Assembly: GCF_000184685.1 (NCBI RefSeq)
Contig: NC_014830.1
Span: forward strand, 992,001-1,056,000
DNA from: Intrasporangium calvum DSM 43043
Lineage (GTDB): Bacteria; Actinomycetota; Actinomycetes; Actinomycetales; Dermatophilaceae
DNA: 64,000 bases
Direction: 5' to 3'
Each line of letters starts with the position of its first letter. Position 1 is the first letter of the stretch. Under the pieces are notes generated by a model. The model saw nothing but the letters and a program-made list of their open reading frames with translations, did no database searches and was not told where the DNA came from. Of the stretch, positions 26,013 through 34,864 are shown one piece after another. Both the position numbers and the translations under genes were made by a program.

Positions 26013-26588
26013 TCAGGTGCGGGCGGCCTTGCGTGCGCGGTAGGCGGCCGTGTGGGCCCGGGCCGCGCATCCGCGGTCGCAGTAGCGGCGGGACCGGTTC
26101 TTGGACAGGTCGACGATGACGTCGTCGCAGTCCTGCCCCTCGCACACCCGGAGGCGGTCGAGGCCGCCCGCACGGACGACGTCGACCATCGCGAAGGCGA
26201 GCTCCACGGCCATCCGCTCGGCGAGCGGGGCCTCGAGCGGGGTCGCGTGGATGTGCCAACCGATGCCGTCGTGGTCGACGAGCCGTGGGACGGCCCCGGC
26301 CTCGCTCAGCATGGCGTTGACGAGCTCGACGACCTGCGGCTCGTCCGACTCCCAGAAGCGCCGGAGTCGGGGACGCAGGGCCCGGACCGCGGCCAGCTCG
26401 GCCTCGTCGCGGTCGAACCGGCCGGTCCAGGGCTGCCCGGCGAGGAAGTCGCGCAGGTCCTCGACCGTGGTGAGGGTGTCGGACGAGGTGTCGCCCGGGA
26501 CGGTGCCGGGCATGGTGTTGACCAGCTCGGCGCCCCAGGAGAGAGCATCCTCGGCGTCATGGGTGAATAGGATGTTGACTCCTGACAT
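26013..26588 (-). CDS. CGNR zinc finger (ABATE domain) regulator-like protein
   Basis: A 191-residue protein with the N-terminal ABATE-type domain and a C-terminal CGNR zinc finger: CEGQDC at about 148-153 and YCDRGC at about 168-173, with the linking SKNRSRRYC typical of the family. Such proteins are predicted stress-related transcription regulators. Start ATG 26588, although the frame is open further. It is divergent from a drug/metabolite exporter gene with a 54-base gap, a common pairing in actinobacteria that suggests it controls that transporter. Confidence 0.88.
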   Translation of the reverse strand: MSGVNILFTHDAEDALSWGAELVNTMPGTVPGDTSSDTLTTVEDLRDFLAGQPWTGRFDRDEAELAAVRALRPRLRRFWESDEPQVVELVNAMLSEAGAVPRLVDHDGIGWHIHATPLEAPLAERMAVELAFAMVDVVRAGGLDRLRVCEGQDCDDVIVDLSKNRSRRYCDRGCAARAHTAAYRARKAART

Positions 26589-26642
26589 CGATCCTGCGCT
26601 GGTCACTAGTGTAATCCGTTTTGCTCCTGACAGGAGGCTGCC

Positions 26643-27707
26643 GTGGTGCATCGCCACCCGCTGCTCGGCCTCGGCGCGGCGCTCGCGTCCTCGGCCGCCT
26701 TCGCGACGTCAGGGGCCTTCGCCAAGTCTCTCCTCATCGGCGGCTGGGCGCCCGGCGCGGTCGTCACGCTCCGCATCACCATTGCTGCTGCGGTGCTCCT
26801 GCTACCGACGGTCTGGGTGCTCCGCGGCCGATGGGACGTGCTCCGGCGCAACGCCCGGCTCGTCGTCGGCTACGGCCTCACGGGTGTCGCCGGGTGCCAG
26901 CTCGCCTACTTCTACGCCGTGAGCCACCTCTCCGTGGGGGTGGCCCTGCTGCTCGAGTACCTGGCGCCGGTCCTCATCGTCGGCTGGCTGTGGTTCCGAC
27001 GCGGGCAGGCGCCGCGCGGTCTCACCGTCGTCGGCGTGATCCTCGCCGTCGCCGGCCTCGCCCTCGTCCTCGACGTCCTCGGCGGCATGCGCCTCAGCGC
27101 CGCAGGGGTCTCGTGGGGCCTCGCCGCTGCCGTGATGCTCGTCCTCTACTTCCTCATCACTGCGGGCGTCGACGAGGACCTCCCACCCGTCGCGCTCGCC
27201 GGCTCCGGGCTCGTCGTCGGTGCTGCGGTGCTCTGGGCCGGGGCGCTCGTCGGAGTGCTGGACGTGACCCGCGGGGACGCGACCGTGCTCCTCGGCCGCA
27301 CGAGCGTGCCCTGGTGGGTGCCGGTGCTCGTCATCGCGGTCGTCGCGGCGGCCTTCGCGTACGTCGCGGGGGTGGCGGCGGTGCGTCTGCTCGGGGCCAA
27401 GGTCGCCTCGTTCGTCGCCCTCACCGAGGTGCTCTTCGCCGTCGTCTTCGCCTGGCTCGTCCTCGCCGAGCTCCCGACGCCGGTCCAGCTCGTCGGCGGC
27501 GTGCTCATCGTCGGGGGACTGGTGGCGGTCCGCCTCGACGAGGCCCGCGGAGGCCGACCCGGTCCGTCGGCCAGGCCCGGGCCGGCATTGGCTACGGACT
27601 CGGACTCGGACTCGGACTCGGACTCGGACTCGGACGAGGCCTACGCGGCCGAGCTGCTCCCCACGGGCGCGCTCAACCCCGACCCGATCGGCGAGCACGC
27701 ACCCTGA
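26643..27707 (+). CDS. EamA/DMT superfamily transporter
   Basis: A 354-residue inner membrane protein with about ten membrane helices in two EamA repeats, the RhaT/RarD-type drug/metabolite transporter fold, probably exporting amino acids or other small metabolites. Start GTG 26643 follows AGGAGG. The cytoplasmic tail ends in an odd Asp-Ser run (six DS units, encoded by a CGGACT hexamer repeat at 27595-27635). Divergent from the CGNR gene, which may regulate it. The substrate cannot be told. Confidence 0.88.
   Translation: MVHRHPLLGLGAALASSAAFATSGAFAKSLLIGGWAPGAVVTLRITIAAAVLLLPTVWVLRGRWDVLRRNARLVVGYGLTGVAGCQLAYFYAVSHLSVGVALLLEYLAPVLIVGWLWFRRGQAPRGLTVVGVILAVAGLALVLDVLGGMRLSAAGVSWGLAAAVMLVLYFLITAGVDEDLPPVALAGSGLVVGAAVLWAGALVGVLDVTRGDATVLLGRTSVPWWVPVLVIAVVAAAFAYVAGVAAVRLLGAKVASFVALTEVLFAVVFAWLVLAELPTPVQLVGGVLIVGGLVAVRLDEARGGRPGPSARPGPALATDSDSDSDSDSDSDEAYAAELLPTGALNPDPIGEHAP
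27595..27635 (+). repeat. CGGACT hexamer microsatellite in the EamA gene
   Basis: Six perfect head-to-tail hexamers plus a partial one, encoding alternating Asp and Ser in the C-terminal tail. Copy number changes stay in frame, so it could vary in length without breaking the gene. Confidence 0.85.
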
Positions 27708-27738
27708 CCCTCCGCTCACGGGCCCCCCGGACGGGGAC

Positions 27739-27815
27739 GGATGACGCACCTTCCGGTGGTCAAGGGGCGACCCCGAGCGGGCCGGCGCGGCGCCCCAGCG
27801 GGAAGGTGCGTCATC
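27739..27815. repeat. GATGACGCACCTTCC inverted-repeat element
   Basis: GGATGACGCACCTTCC (27739-27754) and its inverse GGAAGGTGCGTCATC (27801-27815) enclose 46 GC-rich bases. It lies 31 bases after the EamA stop and likely ends its transcript. Confidence 0.8.
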
Positions 27816-27884
27816 GGTCCCTGTCAGGGAGCGACGCCGCAGACCCGCGAGTCGGCGGGAGGAGCGGGAGGAAACGGACAGCGG

Positions 27885-27907
27885 GAGCGAGCTCAGCGGC
27901 ATACGGG
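27885..27907. repeat. GTATGCCGCTG family repeat, solo copy
   Basis: GAGCGAGCTCAGCGGCATACGGG, between the EamA hairpin and the rplY leader. The 200 bases from here to rplY hold the rplY promoter region and nothing else I recognise. Confidence 0.85.
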
Positions 27908-28121
27908 ATGGTCGATTTCGTGCCTCCGGCGGGCATCGGTAAGATCGACTGGTTGCCTCGGCGAGGGACGCTGCACGGCTGCCAGGCCGTGGGTCCGTGA
28001 TCGACGCGGTGGAACCTGGACTCCGGTCCGGTCCGCCCTGCGTGCGGACCGCCAGCCACCCGCGCACCGTCCCGCGTCGAGGCCCAACCGCAGCTCACCA
28101 CCGAGACTTCAGGAGTACCCC

Positions 28122-28805
28122 GTGTCTGACGCAACCAAGCTCTCCGCCGAGAAGCGCACCGACTTCGGCAAGGGCGCCGCCCGCAAGATCCGCCGCGCCG
28201 GCAACATCCCCGCCGTGATGTACGGCCACGGCACCGCGCCGGTCCACATCACCCTGCCGGGTCACGACACGTTCCAGGCGCTGCGCCACACCAACGCCCT
28301 CCTGACCATCGTGGTCGACGGCAAGGAGGCGCTCGCCCTCGCCAAGGACATCCAGCGCGACCCGATCAAGCCGATCATCGAGCACGTCGACCTCGTCGTC
28401 GTCCGCAAGGGCGAGAAGGTCACCGTCGAGATCCCGGTCCACCTCGAGGGTGAGGCCGCCCCCGAGACCGTCGTCACGCTCGACCACTCGTCGCTGCAGG
28501 TCGAGGCCGAGGCGACCCACATCCCCGAGAACGTCGTCATCTCCATCGAGGGCCTCCCGGCCGGCACCCAGATCCTCGCCGGCGCCGTCACGCTCCCCGA
28601 GGGCACGACCCTGGCCACCGACCCGGAGGCTCTCGTCGTCAACGTGACGCAGGCGATCTCCGAGGCGGCCCTCGAGGCCGAGCTCGCCGAGGCCGAGGCC
28701 GAGGCCGGCATCGAGCACGAGGCCCCGTCCGAGGCGGCCGCGGAGGGCGAGGCCGCCGCCGAGGGCGAGGGCGCCGAGGCGCCTGCCGAGACCACCGAGG
28801 CCTGA
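28122..28805 (+). CDS. rplY: 50S ribosomal protein L25, long (CTC) form
   Basis: A 227-residue L25/Ctc general stress ribosomal protein that binds 5S rRNA. The N-terminal half is the L25 fold (KRTDFGKGAARKIRRAGNIPAVMYG..HVDLVVVRKGEKV), the second half the TL5-type beta domain, and the last 50 residues a low-complexity Glu/Ala tail typical of actinobacterial versions. Start GTG 28122 follows CAGGAGT. It is followed by a strong hairpin and then pth, the usual rplY-pth pair. Confidence 0.95.
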   Translation: MSDATKLSAEKRTDFGKGAARKIRRAGNIPAVMYGHGTAPVHITLPGHDTFQALRHTNALLTIVVDGKEALALAKDIQRDPIKPIIEHVDLVVVRKGEKVTVEIPVHLEGEAAPETVVTLDHSSLQVEAEATHIPENVVISIEGLPAGTQILAGAVTLPEGTTLATDPEALVVNVTQAISEAALEAELAEAEAEAGIEHEAPSEAAAEGEAAAEGEGAEAPAETTEA

Positions 28806-28813
28806 GCGCCTCA

Positions 28814-28856
28814 GTCGGGGTGGTCACCGGCCGAGGTGCTGGTTGACCACCCCGAC
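28814..28856 (+). terminator. Hairpin between rplY and pth
   Basis: A 13-bp perfect stem, GTCGGGGTGGTCA with TGACCACCCCGAC, enclosing 17 bases that can pair further. It lies 9 bases after the rplY stop and 42 before pth, so it may only attenuate, because pth has no obvious promoter of its own. Confidence 0.75.
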
Positions 28857-28897
28857 CCCGCCCCGCGCTCGTACCCAGCGACCCACCGAGGAAGGTC

Positions 28898-29482
28898 ATG
28901 GACACCTGGCTCGTCGTGGGACTGGGCAACCCCGGCCCCGCCTACGCCGGCAACCGGCACAACGTCGGCGCGATGGTCGTCGACGAGCTCGCGTCGCGGC
29001 ACCGGCTGGGCTCCTTCAAGACGCACCGGTCGCGCGCCCGCGTCGTCGAAGGGCGGTTCAGGGTGCCGGGGCCGAAGGTCGTCCTCGCGGTGCCGCTGAC
29101 CTACATGAACGTCTCGGGCGGTCCGGTCGCCGGCCTGCTCAGCTACTTCGGGGTGCCCCTCGAGCGGCTCGTCGTCGTCCACGACGAGCTCGACATCGAC
29201 GCGGGGCTGGTCCGCCTCAAGGTCGGCGGTGGGGAGGGTGGCCACAACGGGCTGCGCTCGATCAGCCAGTCGGTCGGCTCGAAGGACTACCACCGGGTGC
29301 GGGTCGGGATCGGGCGTCCGCCCGGGCGACAGGACCCGGCCGACTACGTGCTCCGGGACTTCGGCAAGCAGGAGCGGGCCGAGCTGCCGTTCCTTCTCGA
29401 TGAGGCCGCCGACGCGGTGGAGGCGCTCATCGACGTCGGCCTGCTGGACGCGCAGCAGCGCTTCCACGCACCGCGCCCCTAG
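28898..29482 (+). CDS. pth: Peptidyl-tRNA hydrolase
   Basis: Releases tRNA from peptidyl-tRNA dropped by ribosomes. The 194-residue protein shows [19 protein letters not shown] with the catalytic His near residue 22, PLTYMNVSG, the HDELDIDAG motif and [12 protein letters not shown]. Length is usual. ATG 28898 follows GAGGAAGG. Confidence 0.95.
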   Translation: MDTWLVVGLGNPGPAYAGNRHNVGAMVVDELASRHRLGSFKTHRSRARVVEGRFRVPGPKVVLAVPLTYMNVSGGPVAGLLSYFGVPLERLVVVHDELDIDAGLVRLKVGGGEGGHNGLRSISQSVGSKDYHRVRVGIGRPPGRQDPADYVLRDFGKQERAELPFLLDEAADAVEALIDVGLLDAQQRFHAPRP

Positions 29483-29491
29483 AACGCGTTG

Positions 29492-29513
29492 CCCGTATGC
29501 CGCTGGGCTCGCC
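29492..29513. repeat. GTATGCCGCTG family repeat, solo copy
   Basis: CCCGTATGCCGCTGGGCTCGC, 9 bases after the pth stop, before mfd on the same strand. Confidence 0.85.
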
Positions 29514-29582
29514 CCCGACGCTCGCGGGGTCCCGCTCCTCCCGCCGTCGCCGGCCGTCGCCGCCCCTAGACTGGAGGATCTG

Positions 29583-32500
29583 ATGCCTCACGCACTCCTG
29601 CCCGCGTTCCGGGCGCTCCCCGATGTCCAGGCCGTCCTCGATCAGGTCGGTCACGCACGCCTCGTCGACGTCTCCGCCTCGGACGGCACTCGCCCGTTCC
29701 TCGTCGCCACGCTCGCCGAACGGATGGCGGAGGCGGCGGGCGAGTCGGCGGCGGGCGGCCCCGCCCCGATCGTCGTCGTCACCGCCACCACCCGCGAGGC
29801 CGAGGACCTGGCGACCGCCCTCGGGGCCTTCCTGTCCCCGGACGGGATCGCTGTCTTCCCCAGCTGGGAGACCCTGCCGCACGAGCGACTCTCGCCCCGC
29901 AGCGACACCGTCGGCCGGCGACTGGCCGTCCTGCGCCGGGTCGCCCACCCCGACCTGGCCGACTCCGCCTACGGTCCGCTGTCGGTCGTCGTCGCGCCCG
30001 TCCGGGCCCTGCTCCAGCCGGTCACCAAGGGCCTCGGAGAGCTCGTCCCGGTGCGCCTCGAGGCCGGTGACGAGCGGCCGCTCGAGGACGTCGTCGACGC
30101 CCTCGCCGCTGCGGCCTACACGCGCACCGACCTCGTCGAGCGCCGCGGTGAGTTCGCCGTCCGAGGCGGCATCCTCGACGTCTTCCCGCCCACCGAGGAG
30201 CACCCGGTCCGCGTCGAGTTCTGGGGCGACACCGTCGAGGAGGTGCGCTGGTTCAAGGTGGCCGACCAGCGCTCCCTCGAGATCGCCGAGCACGGCCTCT
30301 GGGCACCCCCGTGCCGGGAGGTGCTGCTCACCCCCCAGGTGCGGGCCCGGGCCAAGGCGCTCGCCGGTCAGCTCCCCGGCGTCGCCGACATGCTCGTCAA
30401 GGTCGCCGAGGGGATCGCGGTCGAGGGCATGGAGTCCCTGGCGCCGGCCCTCGTCGACGGCATGGAGTCGGTGCTCGACGTCCTGCCCGTGGAGTCGCTC
30501 ATCGTCCTCGCCGACCCCGAGCGGATCCGGCGCCGGGCGCACGACCTCGTCGCGACGAGCGCGGAGTTCCTCGAGGCGAGCTGGGCCAACGCCGCCGCCG
30601 GCAACGACGTGCCGGTCGACCTCCAGTCCCTGCTCGGGTCGGCCTCGTACTGGACGCTGGCGGAGGTCCGGAGCCATGCACTGACTCACGACCGTCCGTG
30701 GTGGACGGCGACGCCCTTCGCCGCCGACGCCGGCCTCGAGATCGAGGACGACGACGTCGACGCCCGCCTGAGCATCGGGACGACCGACTCCGAGGCCTTC
30801 CGGGGGGACACGGGCCGCGCCGTCGACCACCTGCGCGAGCGGGCGACCCAGGGCTGGACCGTCGCCGTCGTCACCGAGGGGCCGGGTCTGGCCAAGCGCG
30901 TGGACGAGGTGCTCCGGGACGAGGAGGTGCCGGTACGCCTCCTCACGCGCGGTGACCTGCAGCCAGGCGTCGTCGCCGTCTGCACCGCACCGCTCGGCCG
31001 CGGTTTCGTCCACGAGGCCGGGCGCCTCGAGGTGCTCACCGAGACCGACCTCACGGGCCAGCCCGGTGGCGGCACCTCGACGAAGGACATGCGCCGGATG
31101 CCCTCGCGCCGGCGCAACCAGGTCGATCCGCTCCAGCTCCGCCCGGGGGACCACGTCGTCCACGAGCAGCACGGCGTCGGCCGGTTCGTCGAGATGATGC
31201 AGCGCACCGTGGCCGGGGCCACGAGGGAGTACCTCGTCATCGAGTACGCCGCCTCCAAGCGGGGCCAGCCCGGGGACCGGCTCTACGTCCCGACCGACCA
31301 GCTCGACCAGGTGACGAAGTACGTCGGCGGCGAGGAGCCGACCCTCAACAAGATGGGCGGGTCCGACTGGACGAGGACCAAGTCGCGGGCCAAGCGCTAC
31401 GTCAAGCAGATCGCCGCTGACCTGATCCGGCTCTACAGCGCGCGCCAGGCGACGAAGGGGCACGCCTTCAGCGCGGACACCCCGTGGCAGCGCGAGCTCG
31501 AGGACGCCTTCGCGTACGTCGAGACCCCGGACCAGCTGTCGAGCATCGACGAGGTCAAGGCCGACATGGAGAAGCAGGTGCCGATGGACCGGCTCATCTG
31601 CGGTGACGTCGGCTACGGCAAGACCGAGATCGCGGTCCGGGCGGCGTTCAAGGCGATCCAGGACGGCAAGCAGGTCGCCGTGCTCGTCCCGACGACGCTG
31701 CTCGTCAGCCAGCACCTGCAGACCTTCTCGGACCGCTATGCCCAGTTCCCGGTCACGGTCAAGGCACTGTCCCGGTTCCAGACCGACAAGGAGGCCAGGG
31801 AGGTCCTCGACGGACTGGCGCGCGGCACGATCGACCTGGTCATCGGCACGCACCGGCTCCTCGCGAAGGACATCCAGTTCAAGGACCTCGGGCTCGTCGT
31901 CGTCGACGAGGAGCAGCGCTTCGGCGTCGAGCACAAGGAGCTGCTCAAGACCATGCGCACCGCCGTCGACGTCCTGTCCATGTCGGCCACCCCGATCCCG
32001 CGGACGCTCGAGATGGCCGTGACGGGCATCCGCGAGATGTCCACGCTGGCCACGCCGCCCGAGGAGCGCCACCCCGTCCTCACCTTCGTCGGCGGCTACG
32101 ACGAGAAGCAGATCACCGCCGCGATCCGGCGCGAGCTGCTCCGCGAGGGCCAGGTCTTCTTCATCCACAACAAGGTGAGCAGCATCGAGAAGGCGGCCCT
32201 CCGGCTGCGCGAGCTGGTGCCCGAGGCGCGGATCACGACGGCGCACGGCAAGATGGGCGAGCACCGGCTCGAGCAGGTCGTCGAGGACTTCTGGCAGAAG
32301 CGCTCTGACGTGCTCGTCTGCACGACGATCGTCGAGACGGGCCTCGACATCTCCAACGCCAACACCCTGATCGTCGAGCGGGCGGACCTGCTCGGGCTCT
32401 CCCAGCTGCACCAGCTGCGCGGGCGGGTCGGCCGGGGGCGCGAGCGCGCCTACGCCTACTTCCTCTACCCGCCGGAGAAGCCGCTCACCGAGACGGCTCA

Positions 32501-33209
32501 CGACCGGCTGCGGACCATCGCGAGCCACACGGACCTCGGCTCCGGCATGGACGTCGCGATGAAGGACCTCGAGATCCGCGGGGCGGGCAACCTGCTCGGC
32601 GGCGAGCAGTCGGGGCACATCGCCGGCGTCGGCTTCGACCTCTACGTCCGGCTCATCGGCGAGGCGGTCGCCGACTTCCGCGGCGACGGCGAGACCGCCC
32701 CGGCCGAGATCAAGATCGAGCTGCCCGTCGACGCCCACCTGCCGCACGACTACGTGCCCGGCGAGCGGCTGCGTCTCGAGGCCTACAAGAAGCTCGCGAC
32801 CGTCGAGTCCGACGAGGCCGTCGACGAGATCGAGGCCGAGCTGCGGGACCGCTACGGCGCCCCACCGAAGCCGGTCGAGAACCTGCTCGAGGTGGCGCGG
32901 CTGCGCGTCGTCGCCCGCAAGGCCCGGATCGGCGACATCGGCGGCCAGGGCAAGCACGTGCGCTTCGGCCCGGTCAAGGACCTGCGCGAGAGCCAGCAGC
33001 TGCGCCTCATGCGGCTCTACCCCGGGACCATCGTCAAGGACGCACTCGGGACGATCCTCGTGCCCGCCCCGACGACGGCCCGGGTGGGGGGCAAGCCGCT
33101 GCGCGACGTCGCGGTCCTCAGCTGGGCCCGGCAGCTGATCACCGCCGTGCTCCTCGACGACATCGCGGCGGCCGGAGGGGTGTCAGCTGCCCGATCGACG
33201 GCACCGTAG
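29583..33209 (+). CDS. mfd: Transcription-repair coupling factor
   Basis: Mfd removes RNA polymerase stalled at DNA lesions and recruits UvrA. The 1208-residue protein has the N-terminal UvrB-like module, the RNA-polymerase-interacting domain (DHVVHEQHGVGRFVEM near 522), RecG-like helicase motifs with Walker A GDVGYGKTE near 674-682 and VVVDEEQRFGVEH near 773, motif VI QLRGRVGRGRERAYAYF, and the C-terminal TRCF domain. Start ATG 29583 follows GGAGG after a TAGACT box; the frame open upstream overlaps pth and is not coding. It precedes two small genes in the same direction. Confidence 0.96.
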   Translation: MPHALLPAFRALPDVQAVLDQVGHARLVDVSASDGTRPFLVATLAERMAEAAGESAAGGPAPIVVVTATTREAEDLATALGAFLSPDGIAVFPSWETLPHERLSPRSDTVGRRLAVLRRVAHPDLADSAYGPLSVVVAPVRALLQPVTKGLGELVPVRLEAGDERPLEDVVDALAAAAYTRTDLVERRGEFAVRGGILDVFPPTEEHPVRVEFWGDTVEEVRWFKVADQRSLEIAEHGLWAPPCREVLLTPQVRARAKALAGQLPGVADMLVKVAEGIAVEGMESLAPALVDGMESVLDVLPVESLIVLADPERIRRRAHDLVATSAEFLEASWANAAAGNDVPVDLQSLLGSASYWTLAEVRSHALTHDRPWWTATPFAADAGLEIEDDDVDARLSIGTTDSEAFRGDTGRAVDHLRERATQGWTVAVVTEGPGLAKRVDEVLRDEEVPVRLLTRGDLQPGVVAVCTAPLGRGFVHEAGRLEVLTETDLTGQPGGGTSTKDMRRMPSRRRNQVDPLQLRPGDHVVHEQHGVGRFVEMMQRTVAGATREYLVIEYAASKRGQPGDRLYVPTDQLDQVTKYVGGEEPTLNKMGGSDWTRTKSRAKRYVKQIAADLIRLYSARQATKGHAFSADTPWQRELEDAFAYVETPDQLSSIDEVKADMEKQVPMDRLICGDVGYGKTEIAVRAAFKAIQDGKQVAVLVPTTLLVSQHLQTFSDRYAQFPVTVKALSRFQTDKEAREVLDGLARGTIDLVIGTHRLLAKDIQFKDLGLVVVDEEQRFGVEHKELLKTMRTAVDVLSMSATPIPRTLEMAVTGIREMSTLATPPEERHPVLTFVGGYDEKQITAAIRRELLREGQVFFIHNKVSSIEKAALRLRELVPEARITTAHGKMGEHRLEQVVEDFWQKRSDVLVCTTIVETGLDISNANTLIVERADLLGLSQLHQLRGRVGRGRERAYAYFLYPPEKPLTETAHDRLRTIASHTDLGSGMDVAMKDLEIRGAGNLLGGEQSGHIAGVGFDLYVRLIGEAVADFRGDGETAPAEIKIELPVDAHLPHDYVPGERLRLEAYKKLATVESDEAVDEIEAELRDRYGAPPKPVENLLEVARLRVVARKARIGDIGGQGKHVRFGPVKDLRESQQLRLMRLYPGTIVKDALGTILVPAPTTARVGGKPLRDVAVLSWARQLITAVLLDDIAAAGGVSAARSTAP

Positions 33210-33242
33210 GATGACATCCGGATCCGTCCGAGGAGGAGTCAA

Positions 33243-33779
33243 GTGAAGCAATCGTCGGTCCGCGCCCGGTCACCCCGGCGCATCGCAGCGACCGCTCTCG
33301 TGGGGCTGACGGCCGTCACCCTGCTCGCCGGCTGTGGCTTCGAGGCCAGGCAGCAGGGCGCCGCGGTGGTCAACGGCCAGGTCATCCACGAGGACGAGGT
33401 GGAAGAGACCGCACAGCAGCTTCGCGACGCCAAGTTCGACTTCCCCGAGAACATCGTCGTCACGGCCCTCGTCGCCGCGCCGCTCCTCGAGGACGCCATC
33501 AGCGAGTCCAAGAGCTGGGAGCCGGACGCGACCTACGCCAGCGCCATCGCCGCGATGCCCGGCGCCACCGAGACCACCAAGGAGTTCGTCTCGGCCGTCG
33601 CCCTCATCCAGTCCGGCCTGATGACCGACCAGGACGTCCAGCGCTACCGCGACAACCTCGCGAAGGCCGACATCACGATCAACCCGCGCTACGGCGAGCT
33701 GCTGCGGTCCGAGCAGGGCCCGGTGTTCTTCACGATCGGCCAGAAGCAGCCGAACTGGATCGTCACCCCCAGCGAATGA
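33243..33779 (+). CDS. SurA N-terminal-like lipoprotein
   Basis: A 178-residue exported lipoprotein: signal VGLTAVTLLAGC with lipobox LAGC, then AAVVNGQVIHEDEVEE, the start of the SurA/trigger-like chaperone N-domain, and an all-helical remainder. No peptidyl-prolyl isomerase domain is present, so it is likely a chaperone-like fragment protein rather than an enzyme. A TAGGAT box at 33208 and GAGGAGG precede it. It overlaps mazG by four bases; a small lipoprotein between mfd and mazG/eno is a recurrent actinobacterial arrangement. Confidence 0.82.
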   Translation: MKQSSVRARSPRRIAATALVGLTAVTLLAGCGFEARQQGAAVVNGQVIHEDEVEETAQQLRDAKFDFPENIVVTALVAAPLLEDAISESKSWEPDATYASAIAAMPGATETTKEFVSAVALIQSGLMTDQDVQRYRDNLAKADITINPRYGELLRSEQGPVFFTIGQKQPNWIVTPSE

Positions 33780-34780
33780 CCGCCGCGACGAGCGACTACC
33801 TCCCCGACGACCGCCGCGTCGTCCTGCTCGTCTCGACCCCGCGCGTCGCTCCGGGCGTGCTCACCCGGGACGCCTGGGCGGCACTTGGCGCCGCGCGGCA
33901 GGTCTGGTCCGCCACCGACGAGCCCCAGGCCGAGGCGATCATCGAGTCCGGCATCGACGTCGTGGCCCAGGACCGGGCGGACGTGCCTACCCTCGCCCGG
34001 CGAATCGTCACCGCGGCAGACACCGGCACCGTCGTGTGGGTCGGTTCGGCCGACGGTGACCCCGGGCTCAACGAGGCCATCGCCACCGAGGTGACCCGCC
34101 TACCCGAGCCGCCCGACGTGGAGGTGCTCATCGGCGCCTACGACCTCCCGGGGGCCCGGCTGCTCGACGTCGTCGCCGTCATGGACCGGCTGCGGTCGCC
34201 CGGTGGCTGCCCCTGGGACGCGGAGCAGACGCACGAGAGCCTCGTGCCGTACCTCCTCGAGGAGGCCCACGAGGCGGTGGAGGCCCTCGAGAGCGGCGAC
34301 ACCGACCACATGCGCGAGGAGCTCGGCGACCTGCTCCTCCAGATCGCCTTCCACTCCCGCGTCGCCGAGGAGCACGAGACCGCACCCTTCGACATCGACG
34401 ACGTGGCGGGCGGGCTCGTCGAGAAGCTCGTGCGCCGCCACCCCCACGTGTTCGCCGACGTCGACGCGGATACCCCAGAGGCGGTCGAGGCCAACTGGGA
34501 GACGATCAAGGCCGCCGAGAAGGAGGACCGGCTCCACCCGCTCGAAGGCGTCCCCTCGAGCCTGCCGGCCCTGGCCCGTGCCGAGAAGTACGTCGGACGG
34601 CTGGAGAAGGCCGGCCGGTCCGATCTGCTCGACGATGCCGAGGCCGCAGCGGACCTCGGCGCCCGGCTCCTCGGCATGGTTCGCCGCGCCCGGGCTTCCG
34701 GCGTCGACGCCGAGGGTGCCCTGCGCGAGACGCTGCGACGACTGGTGGCGGCGAGCGAGGGCCGACCCCGTCCGGAGTGA
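33776..34780 (+). CDS. mazG: Nucleoside triphosphate pyrophosphohydrolase MazG
   Basis: Hydrolyses (d)NTPs, including oxidised ones, to monophosphates, limiting mutagenesis. The 334-residue protein has an N-terminal Rossmann-like region of about 110 residues found in actinobacterial MazG and one clear MazG domain with CPWDAEQTHESL, LEEAHEAVEAL and EELGDLLLQIAFH (Glu and Asp metal ligands). The second MazG-like repeat is degenerate. ATG overlaps the preceding stop (ATGA). Confidence 0.92.
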   Translation: MTAATSDYLPDDRRVVLLVSTPRVAPGVLTRDAWAALGAARQVWSATDEPQAEAIIESGIDVVAQDRADVPTLARRIVTAADTGTVVWVGSADGDPGLNEAIATEVTRLPEPPDVEVLIGAYDLPGARLLDVVAVMDRLRSPGGCPWDAEQTHESLVPYLLEEAHEAVEALESGDTDHMREELGDLLLQIAFHSRVAEEHETAPFDIDDVAGGLVEKLVRRHPHVFADVDADTPEAVEANWETIKAAEKEDRLHPLEGVPSSLPALARAEKYVGRLEKAGRSDLLDDAEAAADLGARLLGMVRRARASGVDAEGALRETLRRLVAASEGRPRPE

Positions 34781-34790
34781 GCCCTGATCC

Positions 34791-34815
34791 GGGGAGCGAG
34801 CCCAGCGGCATACGA
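34791..34815. repeat. GTATGCCGCTG family repeat, solo copy
   Basis: GGAGCGAGCCCAGCGGCATAC lies in the 84-base gap between convergent mazG and the sugar transferase gene. Confidence 0.85.
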
Positions 34816-34864
34816 CCGCGTCGTCCCTCGGTGACTGTGGAGGCGGACGTCGGAGGAGTCGGCC

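Noticed and set aside
26621-28000. 459-codon plus-strand frame over the EamA gene
   Set aside because: Arg/Pro-rich out-of-frame translation; the EamA frame has ten membrane helices and a good ribosome site.
29427-32957. 1176-codon minus-strand open frame antisense to mfd
   Set aside because: Composition-driven shadow frame; mfd motifs are complete on the plus strand.
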